From positions 1 through 57,187 of the forward strand of contig JBKJIJ010000014.1 of assembly GCA_046598525.1 (NCBI GenBank): a stretch of 57,187 nucleotides of DNA, written 5' to 3'. The notes beneath the pieces were generated by a model. It saw nothing but the letters and a program-made list of their open reading frames with translations, did not search any database and was not told the origin of the DNA. Shown here piece by piece: positions 1-8,217 of the stretch. How positions within the stretch are numbered: position 1 is the first letter of the stretch; each line of letters starts with the position of its first letter. This DNA is from Methylotenera_A sp046598525. GTDB lineage: Bacteria > Pseudomonadota > Gammaproteobacteria > Burkholderiales > Methylophilaceae. The position numbers and the translations under genes are program-made.

Positions 1-1
1 C

Positions 2-117
2 ATATAAATCACTCCAGAACCCTCCAGCTAAAACACTGGATGGTGACATACTGAGGTGGAAACTATTGGACGCTGTTTCCACCACTAATCTGGAAAGTAT
101 TGCATGCTGGTTGACAC
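2..117. repeat. Left copy of 116-bp terminal inverted repeat, probable IS end
   Basis: These 116 bases are exactly the reverse complement of 57072-57187. Inside lie two related 19-base subrepeats at 56-74 and 90-108 (15 of 19 bases identical), and the inner edge reads GGTTGACA. Multiple short repeats inside the ends, with a TG...CA terminus, are typical of IS21-family insertion sequences, so this is probably the end of an IS whose body lies outside the window. No transposase is visible, so the family is inferred. The match stops after base 117. Confidence 0.85.
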
Positions 118-177
118 TAAGCATGTTTAACCCCTTAAAAATGGCGCGCTACAATCGATTATTTAGAGGGGGTTGAT

Positions 178-1239
178 ATGCAAGTATCAACTGATTTTCA
201 AACGCAGTCTGTTAATTTGCAGCGTGCATCGGAAATTACCCCTGAGGCTATACAGTGGCTATGGAATGGCTGGCTTGCAAAGGGTAAGTTACATATTTTT
301 GCAGGGGCGGCTGGAACTGGAAAAACTACACTAGCTATTTCAATGGCTGCCACTATTTCGAAAGGTGGTCAATTTGCAGATGGTAGCCAATGCAAAAAAG
401 GCAGCGTACTAATTTGGAGTGGTGAAGACAATCCAAAAGATACGCTAGTACCCAGATTAATGGCAGCCGGTGCAGATTTAAGCAAAATCCATTTTGTAAC
501 TACTACTGAAAATAAGTATCAAATTCGAAACTTTGACCCAGCAACGGATATGCAACCATTAATGTTACAAGCTGCATTAATTGATGATTTAGCATTATTG
601 ATTATTGACCCAATTGTGAATGCAGTCGCAGGTGATAGCCATAAAAATGGCGAGGTAAGGCGCTCGTTACAGCCTGTAGTCGATTTTGGCGAAAAGTTAA
701 ACTGTGCGGTGCTGGGAATAACGCACTTTAGCAAAGGTGGGCAAGGTAAAGACCCATTAGAACGCGTTACTGGCAGCTTAGCATTTGGTGCATTAGCACG
801 AGTGGTTTTAGCTACAGCAAAAATAGTTGATGGTAGTAATACAAGGCGGATTGTGTGCCGAGCTAAAAGCAATATTGGGCTTGATGGTGGAGGCTTCGCT
901 TACAACCTAGAACAAAAAGAAGTGCAAGCTGGTATATTTACCAGTTATGCAATTTGGGGTGATCCGCTAGAAGGTAATGCTAGAGAATTACTGGCAGAAC
1001 CTGAATATAATTTATCAAGCACAAAAAGCGCACTAGATGATGCAAAAGATTTTTTGATTGAAGTGTTGGCCGAAGGTGAATTGTCATTCCACTCAATCGA
1101 AAAAGAAGCTGCAAGAGCTGGACATTCAATGGGGACGGTACGACGCGCAAAAAGTGAAACAAATATAATTTCAAGCAAAAGTAAAATGGATGGTGGATGG
1201 TACTGGAAGTTACCAGCATACTTGCTAAAAAATGATTGA
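178..1239 (+). CDS. RepA-like AAA-family ATPase (mobile-element type)
   Basis: A 353-residue RecA-fold ATPase of the AAA_25/RepA-like kind found on plasmids and integrated elements. Walker A (GAAGTGKT) is at residues 43-50, followed by a W-S-G-E-D segment near 80-84 and a Walker B strand ending in D144 (LLIID). The C-terminal 70 residues look like a winged helix, as in other RepA-like helicase proteins. A strong purine-rich ribosome site (GAGGGGG) precedes ATG 178. It is the only gene between the left IS-like end and the core chromosome, and no primase, integrase or relaxase accompanies it. A role in replication or maintenance of a former element is inferred. Confidence 0.8.
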   Translation: MQVSTDFQTQSVNLQRASEITPEAIQWLWNGWLAKGKLHIFAGAAGTGKTTLAISMAATISKGGQFADGSQCKKGSVLIWSGEDNPKDTLVPRLMAAGADLSKIHFVTTTENKYQIRNFDPATDMQPLMLQAALIDDLALLIIDPIVNAVAGDSHKNGEVRRSLQPVVDFGEKLNCAVLGITHFSKGGQGKDPLERVTGSLAFGALARVVLATAKIVDGSNTRRIVCRAKSNIGLDGGGFAYNLEQKEVQAGIFTSYAIWGDPLEGNARELLAEPEYNLSSTKSALDDAKDFLIEVLAEGELSFHSIEKEAARAGHSMGTVRRAKSETNIISSKSKMDGGWYWKLPAYLLKND

Positions 1240-1242
1240 TGA

Positions 1243-1283
1243 TGCTCAACATGCTCAAGCAAATTGTTTGAGCATGTTGAGCA
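1243..1283 (+). terminator. 16-bp perfect hairpin after the RepA-like gene
   Basis: Positions 1243-1258 and 1268-1283 form a perfect 16-bp inverted repeat with a 9-base loop, starting 4 bases after the ATPase stop codon. There is no T-run after it, so it may be a factor-dependent terminator, an mRNA-stabilising hairpin, or a protein-binding site made of two GAGCATGTTGAGC-like half sites. Confidence 0.5.
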
Positions 1284-1400
1284 CCTTGCATACTATAGAA
1301 TAAAAAATTATCTCACTGTATCAATTTCAAACAACGATAACGTTGCGTGTACCTGCGTAAAAGTTGCTAATCCAAATGAGTATATTATGTAACGTGACAT

Positions 1401-1445
1401 AACGTAATGTAATGTAATGTAATGTAATGTAATGTAATGTAATGA
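1401..1445. repeat. AATGT pentanucleotide tandem repeat
   Basis: At least seven consecutive perfect AATGT units lie at 1406-1440. Degenerate units flank them (AACGT before, AATGA after), and a palindromic ATGTAACGTTACAT follows at 1461-1474. This is a microsatellite in non-coding DNA and could vary in copy number by slippage. No gene lies close enough for an obvious phase-variation role. Confidence 0.9.
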
Positions 1446-1847
1446 AATGAAATTAATTTAATGTAACGTTACATTACATATCGTAATTTAATCCGATTGT
1501 GGTTGCGTTATGTATATGCCGACATGAATTATCGTTACGAATTTTATATCTGTATTTATACAGAATTCGCAAAGTTCAAGTCCGTCTTTAACAACCTAAC
1601 ACCAAGCTTTTTTAAATATTTAATAGTTAAAAAATTATAAATTATCTAATCCCTATTTTTGAATAAAAATGGGCTATTACTAGCAATAATTTATCGAAAT
1701 TTCAACCAAAATGGTCTATATCTCAATAGGGACAAACCCCATCTTATTAGGGGGCATAATTGGGGGCATATTTTTAACATTACTTTGTAGAGTAAGCAAT
1801 ATATAGGCTTGCAGAAAGTGTACGGTTGACTCTTTCCCACCACCTTC

Positions 1848-1880
1848 AACGCCCCTTTCGAGAGATTGGGGCGTTTTTCT
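1848..1880 (+). terminator. Rho-independent terminator
   Basis: The stem ACGCCCC (1849-1855) pairs with GGGGCGT (1868-1874) and a T-rich run follows. No gene ends just upstream. What lies there is a TTTCCCACCACC motif that could be the remnant 3' end of a stable-RNA gene, of which this would be the original terminator. Confidence 0.8.
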
Positions 1881-2178
1881 TTAGACCTATTTAGTTAACC
1901 AACCAAAGCTATTATTTAATAATTAATCACTACCATTACCTAAAGTTATATGTACATAAAATGCTATTTTTTATGCATATCACACACAACCTGATAAGAA
2001 TTTACGATTTTGTATATACGCTGCATATTTGTCTGCGCTATCGACACAACCCCAGCATGTGTAGATAAAAAACAATTATGTCGACATGAGTCAATTTCTT
2101 ATAGATGTCTTTATTGCTAGAAAATTTTAAAAATAAACGTATAAATTAGTAAAGTACCACTGTAGGTAATGTCTAAAC

Positions 2179-2210
2179 AAAAAAGCCCAGTAATTCCTTA
2201 CTGGGCTTTT
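2179..2210 (-). terminator. Rho-independent terminator after pqqA copy 1
   Basis: AAAAGCCCAGTAA pairs with TTACTGGGCTTTT, giving a 13-bp stem with flanking A and T runs. It ends transcription of the pqqA copy at 2228-2299 and could also act on the plus strand. The same hairpin is repeated at 2969-3000. Confidence 0.9.
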
Positions 2211-2227
2211 AAATTAGCGTGAGCTAA

Positions 2228-2299
2228 TTATTTATTCATTACGTACATTGTTACTTCAAAGCCAAAACGCATTTCTGTAGCTGCTGGTGTTATCCACAT
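2228..2299 (-). CDS. pqqA: PqqA, PQQ precursor peptide (copy 1)
   Basis: A 23-residue peptide that starts Met-Trp-Ile-Thr-Pro and contains the diagnostic E-V-T-M-Y motif. Glu15 and Tyr19 are the two residues that PqqE crosslinks and that become the skeleton of pyrroloquinoline quinone, the cofactor of methanol and other quinoprotein dehydrogenases. The start is preceded by AAAGGAAAT at normal spacing, and the gene ends in its own terminator. It differs from copy 2 by Ile instead of Thr at position 3 and a few silent changes. pqqB-E are not in the window. A single-gene transcript with strong signals suits a precursor needed in excess over the enzymes. Confidence 0.93.
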   Translation of the reverse strand: MWITPAATEMRFGFEVTMYVMNK

Positions 2300-2427
2300 G
2301 ATAATTTCCTTTAAAGTTTAGCGTTTCACAATGATTCGCTTGATGTGTCACATTATGCGCGCTATCTTAAAAGTTACCCCTATGTGCTTAGCTTAAATAG
2401 GCATAATGATTTTACTTAATAAAATTT

Positions 2428-2898
2428 TTAATTATCAGGAATATTGATTGCCTCACCACCCTTATAATGCACTTCTGATTTCAACTTTCCATCTTTATGC
2501 CATGCATATTCTGGGCCTTCTTTTTTGCCGTGCACAAAGTTTGATTGGGCGCGTTGTTGGCCATTTTCATACCATTGTTTAAAGCTGCCATGCTCGCGGC
2601 CGGCTTTGTAGTCGGCTTCTAGCTTCATTTGGCCATTTTCGTACCATTGATTCCAAACGCCGTCTTCTTTGTCATCCACATAGTTGGTTTGAATTTTAAT
2701 GCGACCGCTTTCATACCAAAATATCTCTAAGCCTTGTTTTTTGCCATTGAGAATATTGACTTCATATTTTGGGCCACCGTTAACAAATTGCTCGGTGTAT
2801 TTGCCTGAAAAGGTTTTATCAAAAAAAGTTTGCGCTTGGGCGCTAATGTTTGCGCTTAGTAAGCACAATGCTAGTAATGGTATTTTTAAATTTTTCAT
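2428..2898 (-). CDS. Secreted MORN/YwqK-type repeat protein
   Basis: A 156-residue protein with a signal peptide over about residues 1-22 (cleavage after A-Q-A). At least four imperfect repeats of about 22 residues follow, each built on W/Y-E-N-G-Q-x-K/R plus a G-x-x-x-G turn, the pattern of the YwqK (MORN_2) family. Such proteins occur as periplasmic or surface repeat proteins. The label 'antitoxin' found in databases is not supported by anything here. The gene is sandwiched between the two pqqA cassettes on the same strand, and its stop lies at the edge of the copy 1 upstream region. A link to PQQ is not shown. Confidence 0.75.
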   Translation of the reverse strand: MKNLKIPLLALCLLSANISAQAQTFFDKTFSGKYTEQFVNGGPKYEVNILNGKKQGLEIFWYESGRIKIQTNYVDDKEDGVWNQWYENGQMKLEADYKAGREHGSFKQWYENGQQRAQSNFVHGKKEGPEYAWHKDGKLKSEVHYKGGEAINIPDN

Positions 2899-2968
2899 GT
2901 GCGACTAATGAATTAAGAATGATTTATAGATACTTAAAATGACAAAGTGTTCAATTACAGCAGCCAAC

Positions 2969-3000
2969 AAAAAAGCCCAGTAATTTCTTACTGGGCTTTT
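2969..3000 (-). terminator. Rho-independent terminator after pqqA copy 2
   Basis: Same 13-bp GCCCAGTAA/TTACTGGGC hairpin with A and T tracts as at 2179-2210, with one loop difference. It separates pqqA copy 2 from the MORN-repeat gene downstream, so the two are probably not one strong operon. Confidence 0.9.
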
Positions 3001-3018
3001 AAAATTAGAATTAACTAA

Positions 3019-3090
3019 TTACTTGTTCATTACGTACATTGTTACTTCAAAGCCAAAACGCATTTCTGTAGCTGCTGGTGTTGTCCACAT
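3019..3090 (-). CDS. pqqA: PqqA, PQQ precursor peptide (copy 2)
   Basis: A 23-residue peptide starting Met-Trp-Thr-Thr-Pro with the crosslink motif E15-V-T-M-Y19. Thr at position 3 makes this copy closer to the usual M-W-T start of PqqA peptides than copy 1. An AAAGGAAAT ribosome site lies just upstream of the ATG. The gene is transcribed away from the divergent SDR gene at 3296, so both promoters lie in 3091-3295. Function is assigned from the peptide sequence and size. Extra pqqA copies away from pqqBCDE are known in methylotrophs. Confidence 0.93.
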   Translation of the reverse strand: MWTTPAATEMRFGFEVTMYVMNK

Positions 3091-3295
3091 AATAATTTCC
3101 TTTAATGTTTGGCGTTTCACAATGATTCGCTTTATGTGTTGCATTATGCGCGCTGATTAAAAGTTAGCTCTATGCGCTTAGCGTAAATAGGCCTAATGAT
3201 TTTACGTAAAGCCAAAATGGTTTTGATTTTTGCTAGCCAGTCTTATGCAAAAACAAGTTAAACTGGTATTCATTTATTTAAACAAAGGCGTATTA

Positions 3296-3988
3296 ATGAG
3301 TGTTTATCAAGTATTAATTACCGGCGCAAACCGTGGCTTAGGTTTAGAGTTTGCCAAACAATATGCTGCCAATGGCTGGAATGTGCTGGCTTGTTGCCGC
3401 AACCCTGATACGGCTATTGCGTTACATAGTTTGGCTGAAAAGCACAATAACATCAAACTATTAGCTTTAGATATAGCGGATTTTAAGCAGATTGATGCGC
3501 TGGCCTTGCAATTAAAAAATCAAGCCATTGATGTATTGATAAACAATGCCGGTGTTTACCCTGATAGCGCGTTTGGCGACACCAATTATGATGATTGGGC
3601 GCAGGCGTTTAAAATTAACACCATGGCATCACTTAAAATGGCAGAGGCTTTTGTGCAACATGTGGCTAAAAGTCAGCTTAAAAAAATGGCTACACTTTCA
3701 AGCAAAATGGGCAGTGTTGATGACAACACTAGCGGCGCAAGTTACAGCTACCGCAGTAGCAAAACCGCGGTGAATATGGTAATGAAAAGCGTATCAATTG
3801 ACCTAAAACCGTATGGCATTAGCGTTGTGACATTGCACCCTGGCTGGGTACAAACGGATATGGGCGGGCCGAACGGCTTAATTAGCGCGCAAACTAGCGT
3901 TACAGGTTTGCGTAACGTGATTGAAAATTTGAGCTTAAAAAATACCGGTGAATTTACAGCGTTTGATGGCAAAAACATTGCTTGGTAA
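3296..3988 (+). CDS. Short-chain dehydrogenase/reductase
   Basis: A classical SDR of 230 residues. The nucleotide motif T-G-x-x-x-G-L-G is at residues 9-16, N-N-A-G at 83-86, Asn108, and the catalytic Y152-x-x-x-K156 pair. The small size and general look fit the CsgA/sniffer-like group, which reduces carbonyl compounds with NAD(P)H. The substrate cannot be told. ATG 3296 is preferred over an upstream in-frame ATG at 3230, because it is preceded by AAAGGCG and gives the usual short N-terminus before the Rossmann strand. It is divergent from pqqA copy 2. Confidence 0.85.
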   Translation: MSVYQVLITGANRGLGLEFAKQYAANGWNVLACCRNPDTAIALHSLAEKHNNIKLLALDIADFKQIDALALQLKNQAIDVLINNAGVYPDSAFGDTNYDDWAQAFKINTMASLKMAEAFVQHVAKSQLKKMATLSSKMGSVDDNTSGASYSYRSSKTAVNMVMKSVSIDLKPYGISVVTLHPGWVQTDMGGPNGLISAQTSVTGLRNVIENLSLKNTGEFTAFDGKNIAW

Positions 3989-4004
3989 GCCATCACTTTA
4001 AAAT

Positions 4005-5162
4005 CTAAACGGCTTTAAACGGCGCGCGTTCTTCTAGCTCGGTGGTGTAGGCGGCAACGCCCTCACCTTCTCTATCTAAAAACTGCTTAATAGCGGCCTC
4101 AAAATCAGGGTGGGCAATTTTGTGATAAGAGCAAGTTGGCCTTGGCTCAAACCCGCGCGCTAATTTATGCTCACCTTGCGCGCCGCCTTCAAAATAAGTA
4201 ATATTTTCGGCAATGCAAAATTGCTGCGCTTGGTAATAACACAGCTCAAAATGCAGGCCAGATACAAATTGCACAGCACCCCAGTAGCGGCCATAAAGAG
4301 TGTTTTGATTATAGATATTAAGTGTGCAGGCAACTGGCTTGCCATCCACTTCGGCCACAATTAGCAAGATATTTTTCGGCATATTATTGCCAATTAACTC
4401 AAAAAACCGCCGCGTTAAATACGGCGTAGAGTGATGCTCGCGATAGGTATTGCTGTAACACTGGTAGAAAAAATCCCAATCATCGGCCGTTGCTTCAGTG
4501 CCTTTTATTTGCCTGCAAACCACACCCGCATGGGCGATTTTTTTGCGTTCTTGATGAATTTTTTTGCGTTTATCGTGGCTTAAAGTCGCCAAAAAACCGT
4601 CAAAATTTTGGTAATTTTTATTTTGCCACCTAAACTGCACGCCAGTGCGTTTAAGCCAGCCAGCGGATTCTAATTGTGCAGCGTTATTTTCATCTGGAAA
4701 TAGCACATGGGCGCTAGATAGTTGATTCTGACGCAGCATATTTTCTAAGGCTTTAATCATCAACAGCTGAACTGCTGGCTGATGGCTTAATAATCGGCGG
4801 CTGGTAATCGGCGAAAACGGAATGGCTGATAATAATTTAGGGTAATAATCCATCCCGCTACGTTGATACGCATCGGCCCAAGCCCAATCAAACACGTATT
4901 CGCCATAAGAATGGCTTTTTAAATACAGCGGCATGGCGCCCACTAATTGATTATTTTGCGTAACAATTAATGGGTGCGGCATCCAACCAGTACCTTGGCC
5001 AACCGATGCCGAATTTTCAAGTGCGCTTAAAAAAGCGTGACTAATTAATGGCGTGCCATCGGTTAAAGCATCCCAATCGGTTGCGGCAATATCATTAATA
5101 CTGGTGATTATTTGCACAGAAAATGCGGCTGATTTTATGATTGTATCTTGCGGATGCGTCAT
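4005..5162 (-). CDS. FemAB-like GNAT-fold acyltransferase family protein
   Basis: A 385-residue cytoplasmic protein of the FemAB-like family (PF04339, often called peptidoglycan biosynthesis/recognition). Features that match are the conserved W-x-N-x-x-Y-x-x-F-D-x-F-L region near residues 180-195, followed by K-R-K-K-I-x-x-E-R, and the C-terminal E-G-G-A-Q-G-E-H-K-L-x-R-G-F block near 325-340. The fold is related to N-acetyltransferases and to Fem aminoacyl transferases, but the true substrate of this proteobacterial group is not established. It faces the SDR gene tail to tail with 16 bases between. Confidence 0.8.
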   Translation of the reverse strand: MTHPQDTIIKSAAFSVQIITSINDIAATDWDALTDGTPLISHAFLSALENSASVGQGTGWMPHPLIVTQNNQLVGAMPLYLKSHSYGEYVFDWAWADAYQRSGMDYYPKLLSAIPFSPITSRRLLSHQPAVQLLMIKALENMLRQNQLSSAHVLFPDENNAAQLESAGWLKRTGVQFRWQNKNYQNFDGFLATLSHDKRKKIHQERKKIAHAGVVCRQIKGTEATADDWDFFYQCYSNTYREHHSTPYLTRRFFELIGNNMPKNILLIVAEVDGKPVACTLNIYNQNTLYGRYWGAVQFVSGLHFELCYYQAQQFCIAENITYFEGGAQGEHKLARGFEPRPTCSYHKIAHPDFEAAIKQFLDREGEGVAAYTTELEERAPFKAV

Positions 5163-5276
5163 ACCAATACTTTTAACCTATTCAAAAAGGTTTATCAAGG
5201 TTTTAGGTATGAGCAGTGTTGCTTGAATTGGTTTGAATTAAAATGATTAAGCCGTTAATTAGCTTAAAAAATTATT

Positions 5277-5855
5277 TTAAATAGGCCGTTTACGAATATT
5301 GGAAGCTTCTTTGTTGGCTCTGGATTTGCTTTTGCTTTTAATTTCGGCTTCTGCTTCTAAAATTTTCTGCGCTTCCATTTTGGCTTCAGCGGCTTTTTGA
5401 CGTTCAATTGATTTTGCTTGAGCTAGCTCTAACTCTTCTAGCGTAATAACATTATTTTCGTCTACATCGACAAAGTTAAAATGACGTGCGATTTGTGGCA
5501 AGCATAACGTTGCTTCTTCACGATCAATCGAATCATCGTTATCTTTATTACAATCGTTAAAGCGGATTTGAACGCTGTCTTTCATGGCTTTGCGCTTTTG
5601 TTCAATCTGCGCATGTTCTGGGTCTGTAGACCTTGCATAATCAGCCAAGGCTTTGCGCAAACGCGCTCGGTCTTCTGGGCTAAAATTATGTTCAAGCGTT
5701 TTTTCTAAACCGCTTTCGTCTATTTGCTCTAAAAGCGTTTTATCATCAGCTACTAAGCCTGCTTTGCTATCTGCAAAAACAGGTGTAGTAACCAAGTTGC
5801 CAAACAATGCCAGCAAGGATAAAGCAGGAGTTAAATAATGTACGTTAAGAACCAT
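5277..5855 (-). CDS. Exported EF-hand protein
   Basis: A 192-residue protein with a hydrophobic leader (residues about 8-28, ending V-F-A) suggesting export. Two EF-hand loops follow the canonical 12-residue pattern: N103-x-D-x-D-D-S-I-x-x-x-E114 and D130-x-D-x-N-N-x-I-x-x-x-E141. The C-terminus (about 145-192) is a charged Lys/Glu/Ala-rich helix. Calcium binding in the periplasm is likely from the loops, and the cellular role is unknown. The gene stands alone, with a 269-bp spacer separating it from the divergent ompR. Confidence 0.75.
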   Translation of the reverse strand: MVLNVHYLTPALSLLALFGNLVTTPVFADSKAGLVADDKTLLEQIDESGLEKTLEHNFSPEDRARLRKALADYARSTDPEHAQIEQKRKAMKDSVQIRFNDCNKDNDDSIDREEATLCLPQIARHFNFVDVDENNVITLEELELAQAKSIERQKAAEAKMEAQKILEAEAEIKSKSKSRANKEASNIRKRPI

Positions 5856-6124
5856 TGTTTAATGAATACTCGTCTTTCTAATATTCTTATTTTGTTTAGA
5901 AAATATGACTTACTAACGAAGCTTTGCAATCATGAATCAGCATTGTTAATGCAATGTTTCATAAAACTGAATAATTGTAACTATTTGTAACACAACTGTT
6001 TTATGTTATATAGACGCATTATATGGGTGAAAAGTTTTCACAATTCTAGATTTATTCATCCTTAAAACATATACTAGTGCGGTAACGTTAAGTTACTCAT
6101 TCAATCATACTGAAAGTGTAGATA

Positions 6125-6850
6125 ATGGCTGAAAACAACAAGAAAGTGTTAATGGTAGATGATGATATGCGCATGCGCGAGCTGCTGCAGCGTTATCTAA
6201 CCGAACAAGGTTTTAATATTAAAACAGTATCCGATTCGAAAGAAATGGATGCCATATTAGCAAACGAGCCATTTGATTTATTGGTACTGGATTTAATGTT
6301 GCCCGGCGAAGATGGTTTGGCCATTTGCAGACGCTTGCGCGCCAATAAATTTACCACGCCAATTATTATGTTAACCGCGCGTGGCGATGAAGTAGATAGA
6401 ATTATTGGCCTAGAAATGGGTGCCGATGATTATTTGCCTAAACCGTTTAACCCACGCGAACTACTAGCACGCATTAATGCGGTGTTGCGCCGCCATGAAC
6501 ATAATCCAGAAGCCGAAAATTCGGGCAAGTTAGAAGCGTTTACCTTTGGTGAATTTGTGTTTGATCCATCAAGCCGCAGTTTAAGCCGCAATGGCATGCC
6601 AATTACCATTACCAGCGGTGAGTTTGCTTTGCTAAAAGTATTTACAGAACACCCGCGCCAACCGCTTTCGCGAGATAGGCTGATGCAATTAGCACGTGGC
6701 CGCGAATTAGATGTGTTTGACCGCAGTATTGATGTGCAAGTATCGCGCTTACGCCGCATTGTAGAGCCTGATCCAGCGCATCCGCGTTACCTGCAAACCA
6801 TGTGGGGCTTTGGTTATGTGTTTATTCCAGACGGTGAAGCGTCGCACTAA
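6125..6850 (+). CDS. ompR: OmpR-family response regulator
   Basis: A 241-residue two-domain regulator. The receiver has acidic residues D12-D14, the phosphoacceptor D56, T84 and K106. The C-terminal winged helix (about 140-235) ends in the family signature W-G-x-G-Y-V-F. Length, the N-terminal V-L-M-V-D-D-D and close pairing with an EnvZ-like kinase point to OmpR rather than a generic PhoB paralogue. In other proteobacteria it controls outer-membrane and osmotic genes; the targets here are unknown. The kinase starts 50 bases downstream, so they are probably one operon. Confidence 0.92.
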   Translation: MAENNKKVLMVDDDMRMRELLQRYLTEQGFNIKTVSDSKEMDAILANEPFDLLVLDLMLPGEDGLAICRRLRANKFTTPIIMLTARGDEVDRIIGLEMGADDYLPKPFNPRELLARINAVLRRHEHNPEAENSGKLEAFTFGEFVFDPSSRSLSRNGMPITITSGEFALLKVFTEHPRQPLSRDRLMQLARGRELDVFDRSIDVQVSRLRRIVEPDPAHPRYLQTMWGFGYVFIPDGEASH

Positions 6851-6899
6851 ATTGCGCCAGCTTAGTCATATTAATTCATTTATCAGCTAAATCATTGCA

Positions 6900-8210
6900 T
6901 TGAGATTTTTACCACGCCGCCTGCTTTCGCGCTTAATGCTGCTTATCGCCATTTTATTGGCGGTGAGTATTTACGCATCGCTCAAAATTTTCGATTATTT
7001 TGATCGCGAACCGCGTGCCACCACGGCCGCTTTGCAAGCGGTTACTATTGTTAATTACACCCGTGCTTCTCTTATCGCCTCACACGAAAATCGCCGCTTA
7101 GCTTTGTTATCTGAGCTTTCTGGGCGCGAAGGTGTGCGTGTGTATGCGGCGGATTTTTTAGAAGATATTGAGCCGCTGCCTGATGACCCATTTATTAATC
7201 TAATCGCTGAAAAAATACGCGAGCGCTTGGGCGTTGAAACCATTATTACCGTTAATCACTACGGCATACCGGGTTTGTGGATTAGCTTTAATGTGGAATT
7301 AGACGATTTTTGGGTGGTGATTCCTAAAATTCAAGTGGATAGGCCTTTTCCTTGGCATTGGCTTGGCTGGGGCGCGGTGGTTGGTTTGCTGTCATTATTC
7401 GGCGCTTATATTATTGCGGCGCGTATTAATCGGCCGCTTAATTTGCTGGTGCATGCGGCGGATCGTTTACGCAATGGCGAACCCGCGCCGCGTTTGCCTG
7501 AAGATAGCGTAGACGAATTGCGCGAAGTAAGCCGCACCTTTAATGAAATGGCGGAATCGTTAGTGCGGCTAGATGCAGAGCGCACATTGCTGCTGGCTGG
7601 CGTTTCGCATGATATTCGCACGCCACTTGCGCGATTAAGATTAGCCGTAGAAATGTTGCCCGAAGATGGCTGCAACAGCATGAAAGCCGGCATGATTGAA
7701 GACATTGCCGACATGGATAATATTATTCATCAATTTTTAGATTTTGTGCGCGGCGTTGAGGGCGAACCGACGCAAATGGTGGATATTAATGCCTTATTAC
7801 TAGCGCTTTCTGAGCGGCAAGCGCGCGCAGGGCGCAACCTTAAATTACGCTTAACCTCAACCTATTTTATACCGTTACGCCCATTGGCAATGCAGCGCTT
7901 GTTAGATAATTTGGTGGGCAACGCTTACGCTTACTCAAAAGGCGAGGTAGAAGTGGTTTGCAAAATTACCGCCGAAAAAATTGTAATTAGCGTGCTGGAT
8001 AATGGCCCGGGCATTCCGCCAGAACATGCAGAACGCTTACTGCGCCCATTTGAACGCATGGATAGCGCGCGTAATAAAAACGAAGGCGGTAGCGGTTTGG
8101 GCTTGGCCATTTGCAACCGCATTGCTAAATTGCATCGCGGTAGTTTAGAGCTGGTGAATCGCCCAGAAGGCGGTTTAGAGGCTAGATTAACGCTGCCAAT
8201 CCAAAACTAA
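6900..8210 (+). CDS. envZ: EnvZ-like sensor histidine kinase
   Basis: A 436-residue inner-membrane kinase. Transmembrane helix 1 is at about 10-28, a periplasmic sensor at 29-150, helix 2 at about 153-174, then HAMP, a dimerisation/phosphoacceptor helix with H237 (S-H-D-I-R-T-P-L) and an ATPase domain with N-box N341, G1 D367-N-G-P-G and G2 G396-G-S-G-L-G. It phosphorylates the OmpR encoded just upstream. Translation starts at a TTG at 6900, since no ATG is available before the first membrane helix. Confidence 0.92.
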   Translation: MRFLPRRLLSRLMLLIAILLAVSIYASLKIFDYFDREPRATTAALQAVTIVNYTRASLIASHENRRLALLSELSGREGVRVYAADFLEDIEPLPDDPFINLIAEKIRERLGVETIITVNHYGIPGLWISFNVELDDFWVVIPKIQVDRPFPWHWLGWGAVVGLLSLFGAYIIAARINRPLNLLVHAADRLRNGEPAPRLPEDSVDELREVSRTFNEMAESLVRLDAERTLLLAGVSHDIRTPLARLRLAVEMLPEDGCNSMKAGMIEDIADMDNIIHQFLDFVRGVEGEPTQMVDINALLLALSERQARAGRNLKLRLTSTYFIPLRPLAMQRLLDNLVGNAYAYSKGEVEVVCKITAEKIVISVLDNGPGIPPEHAERLLRPFERMDSARNKNEGGSGLGLAICNRIAKLHRGSLELVNRPEGGLEARLTLPIQN

Positions 8211-8217
8211 TACGCCT

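Larger units (their letters stand above)
1284..2178. other. Non-coding accessory stretch of about 900 bp
   Basis: No convincing gene is seen on either strand. The stretch is very AT-rich and holds a pentanucleotide repeat (about 1386-1455), two close GGGGGCATA motifs near 1750-1770, a TTTCCCACCACC motif near 1833-1844 resembling the 3' end of a tRNA or tmRNA gene, and a rho-independent terminator at 1848-1880. It reads as degraded DNA at the junction between an integrated element and the core chromosome. That interpretation is inferred. Confidence 0.6.
2176..2419. repeat. pqqA cassette, copy 1 of a direct repeat
   Basis: This block contains terminator, 23-codon pqqA gene and upstream region. 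It matches 2966-3209 almost base for base at a constant offset of 790 bases, including non-coding DNA up to about 120 bp upstream of the start codon. The two copies flank the MORN-repeat gene. Confidence 0.9.
2966..3209. repeat. pqqA cassette, copy 2 of a direct repeat
   Basis: Second copy of the block at 2176-2419. Conservation covers the terminator, the gene and about 120 bp upstream, including the AGCGCGCATAATG-like stretch (GCGCGCATAATG in one copy, GCATTATGCGCGC read on the plus strand), a candidate -10 region. The duplication is therefore recent or kept uniform by gene conversion. Confidence 0.9.

Noticed and set aside
1386..1455. Plasmid replication iterons in the AATGT array beside the RepA-like gene
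   Set aside because: Units of 5 bp are too short for iterons, and no initiator-type Rep, DnaA boxes or partition genes accompany them. A microsatellite is the simpler reading.
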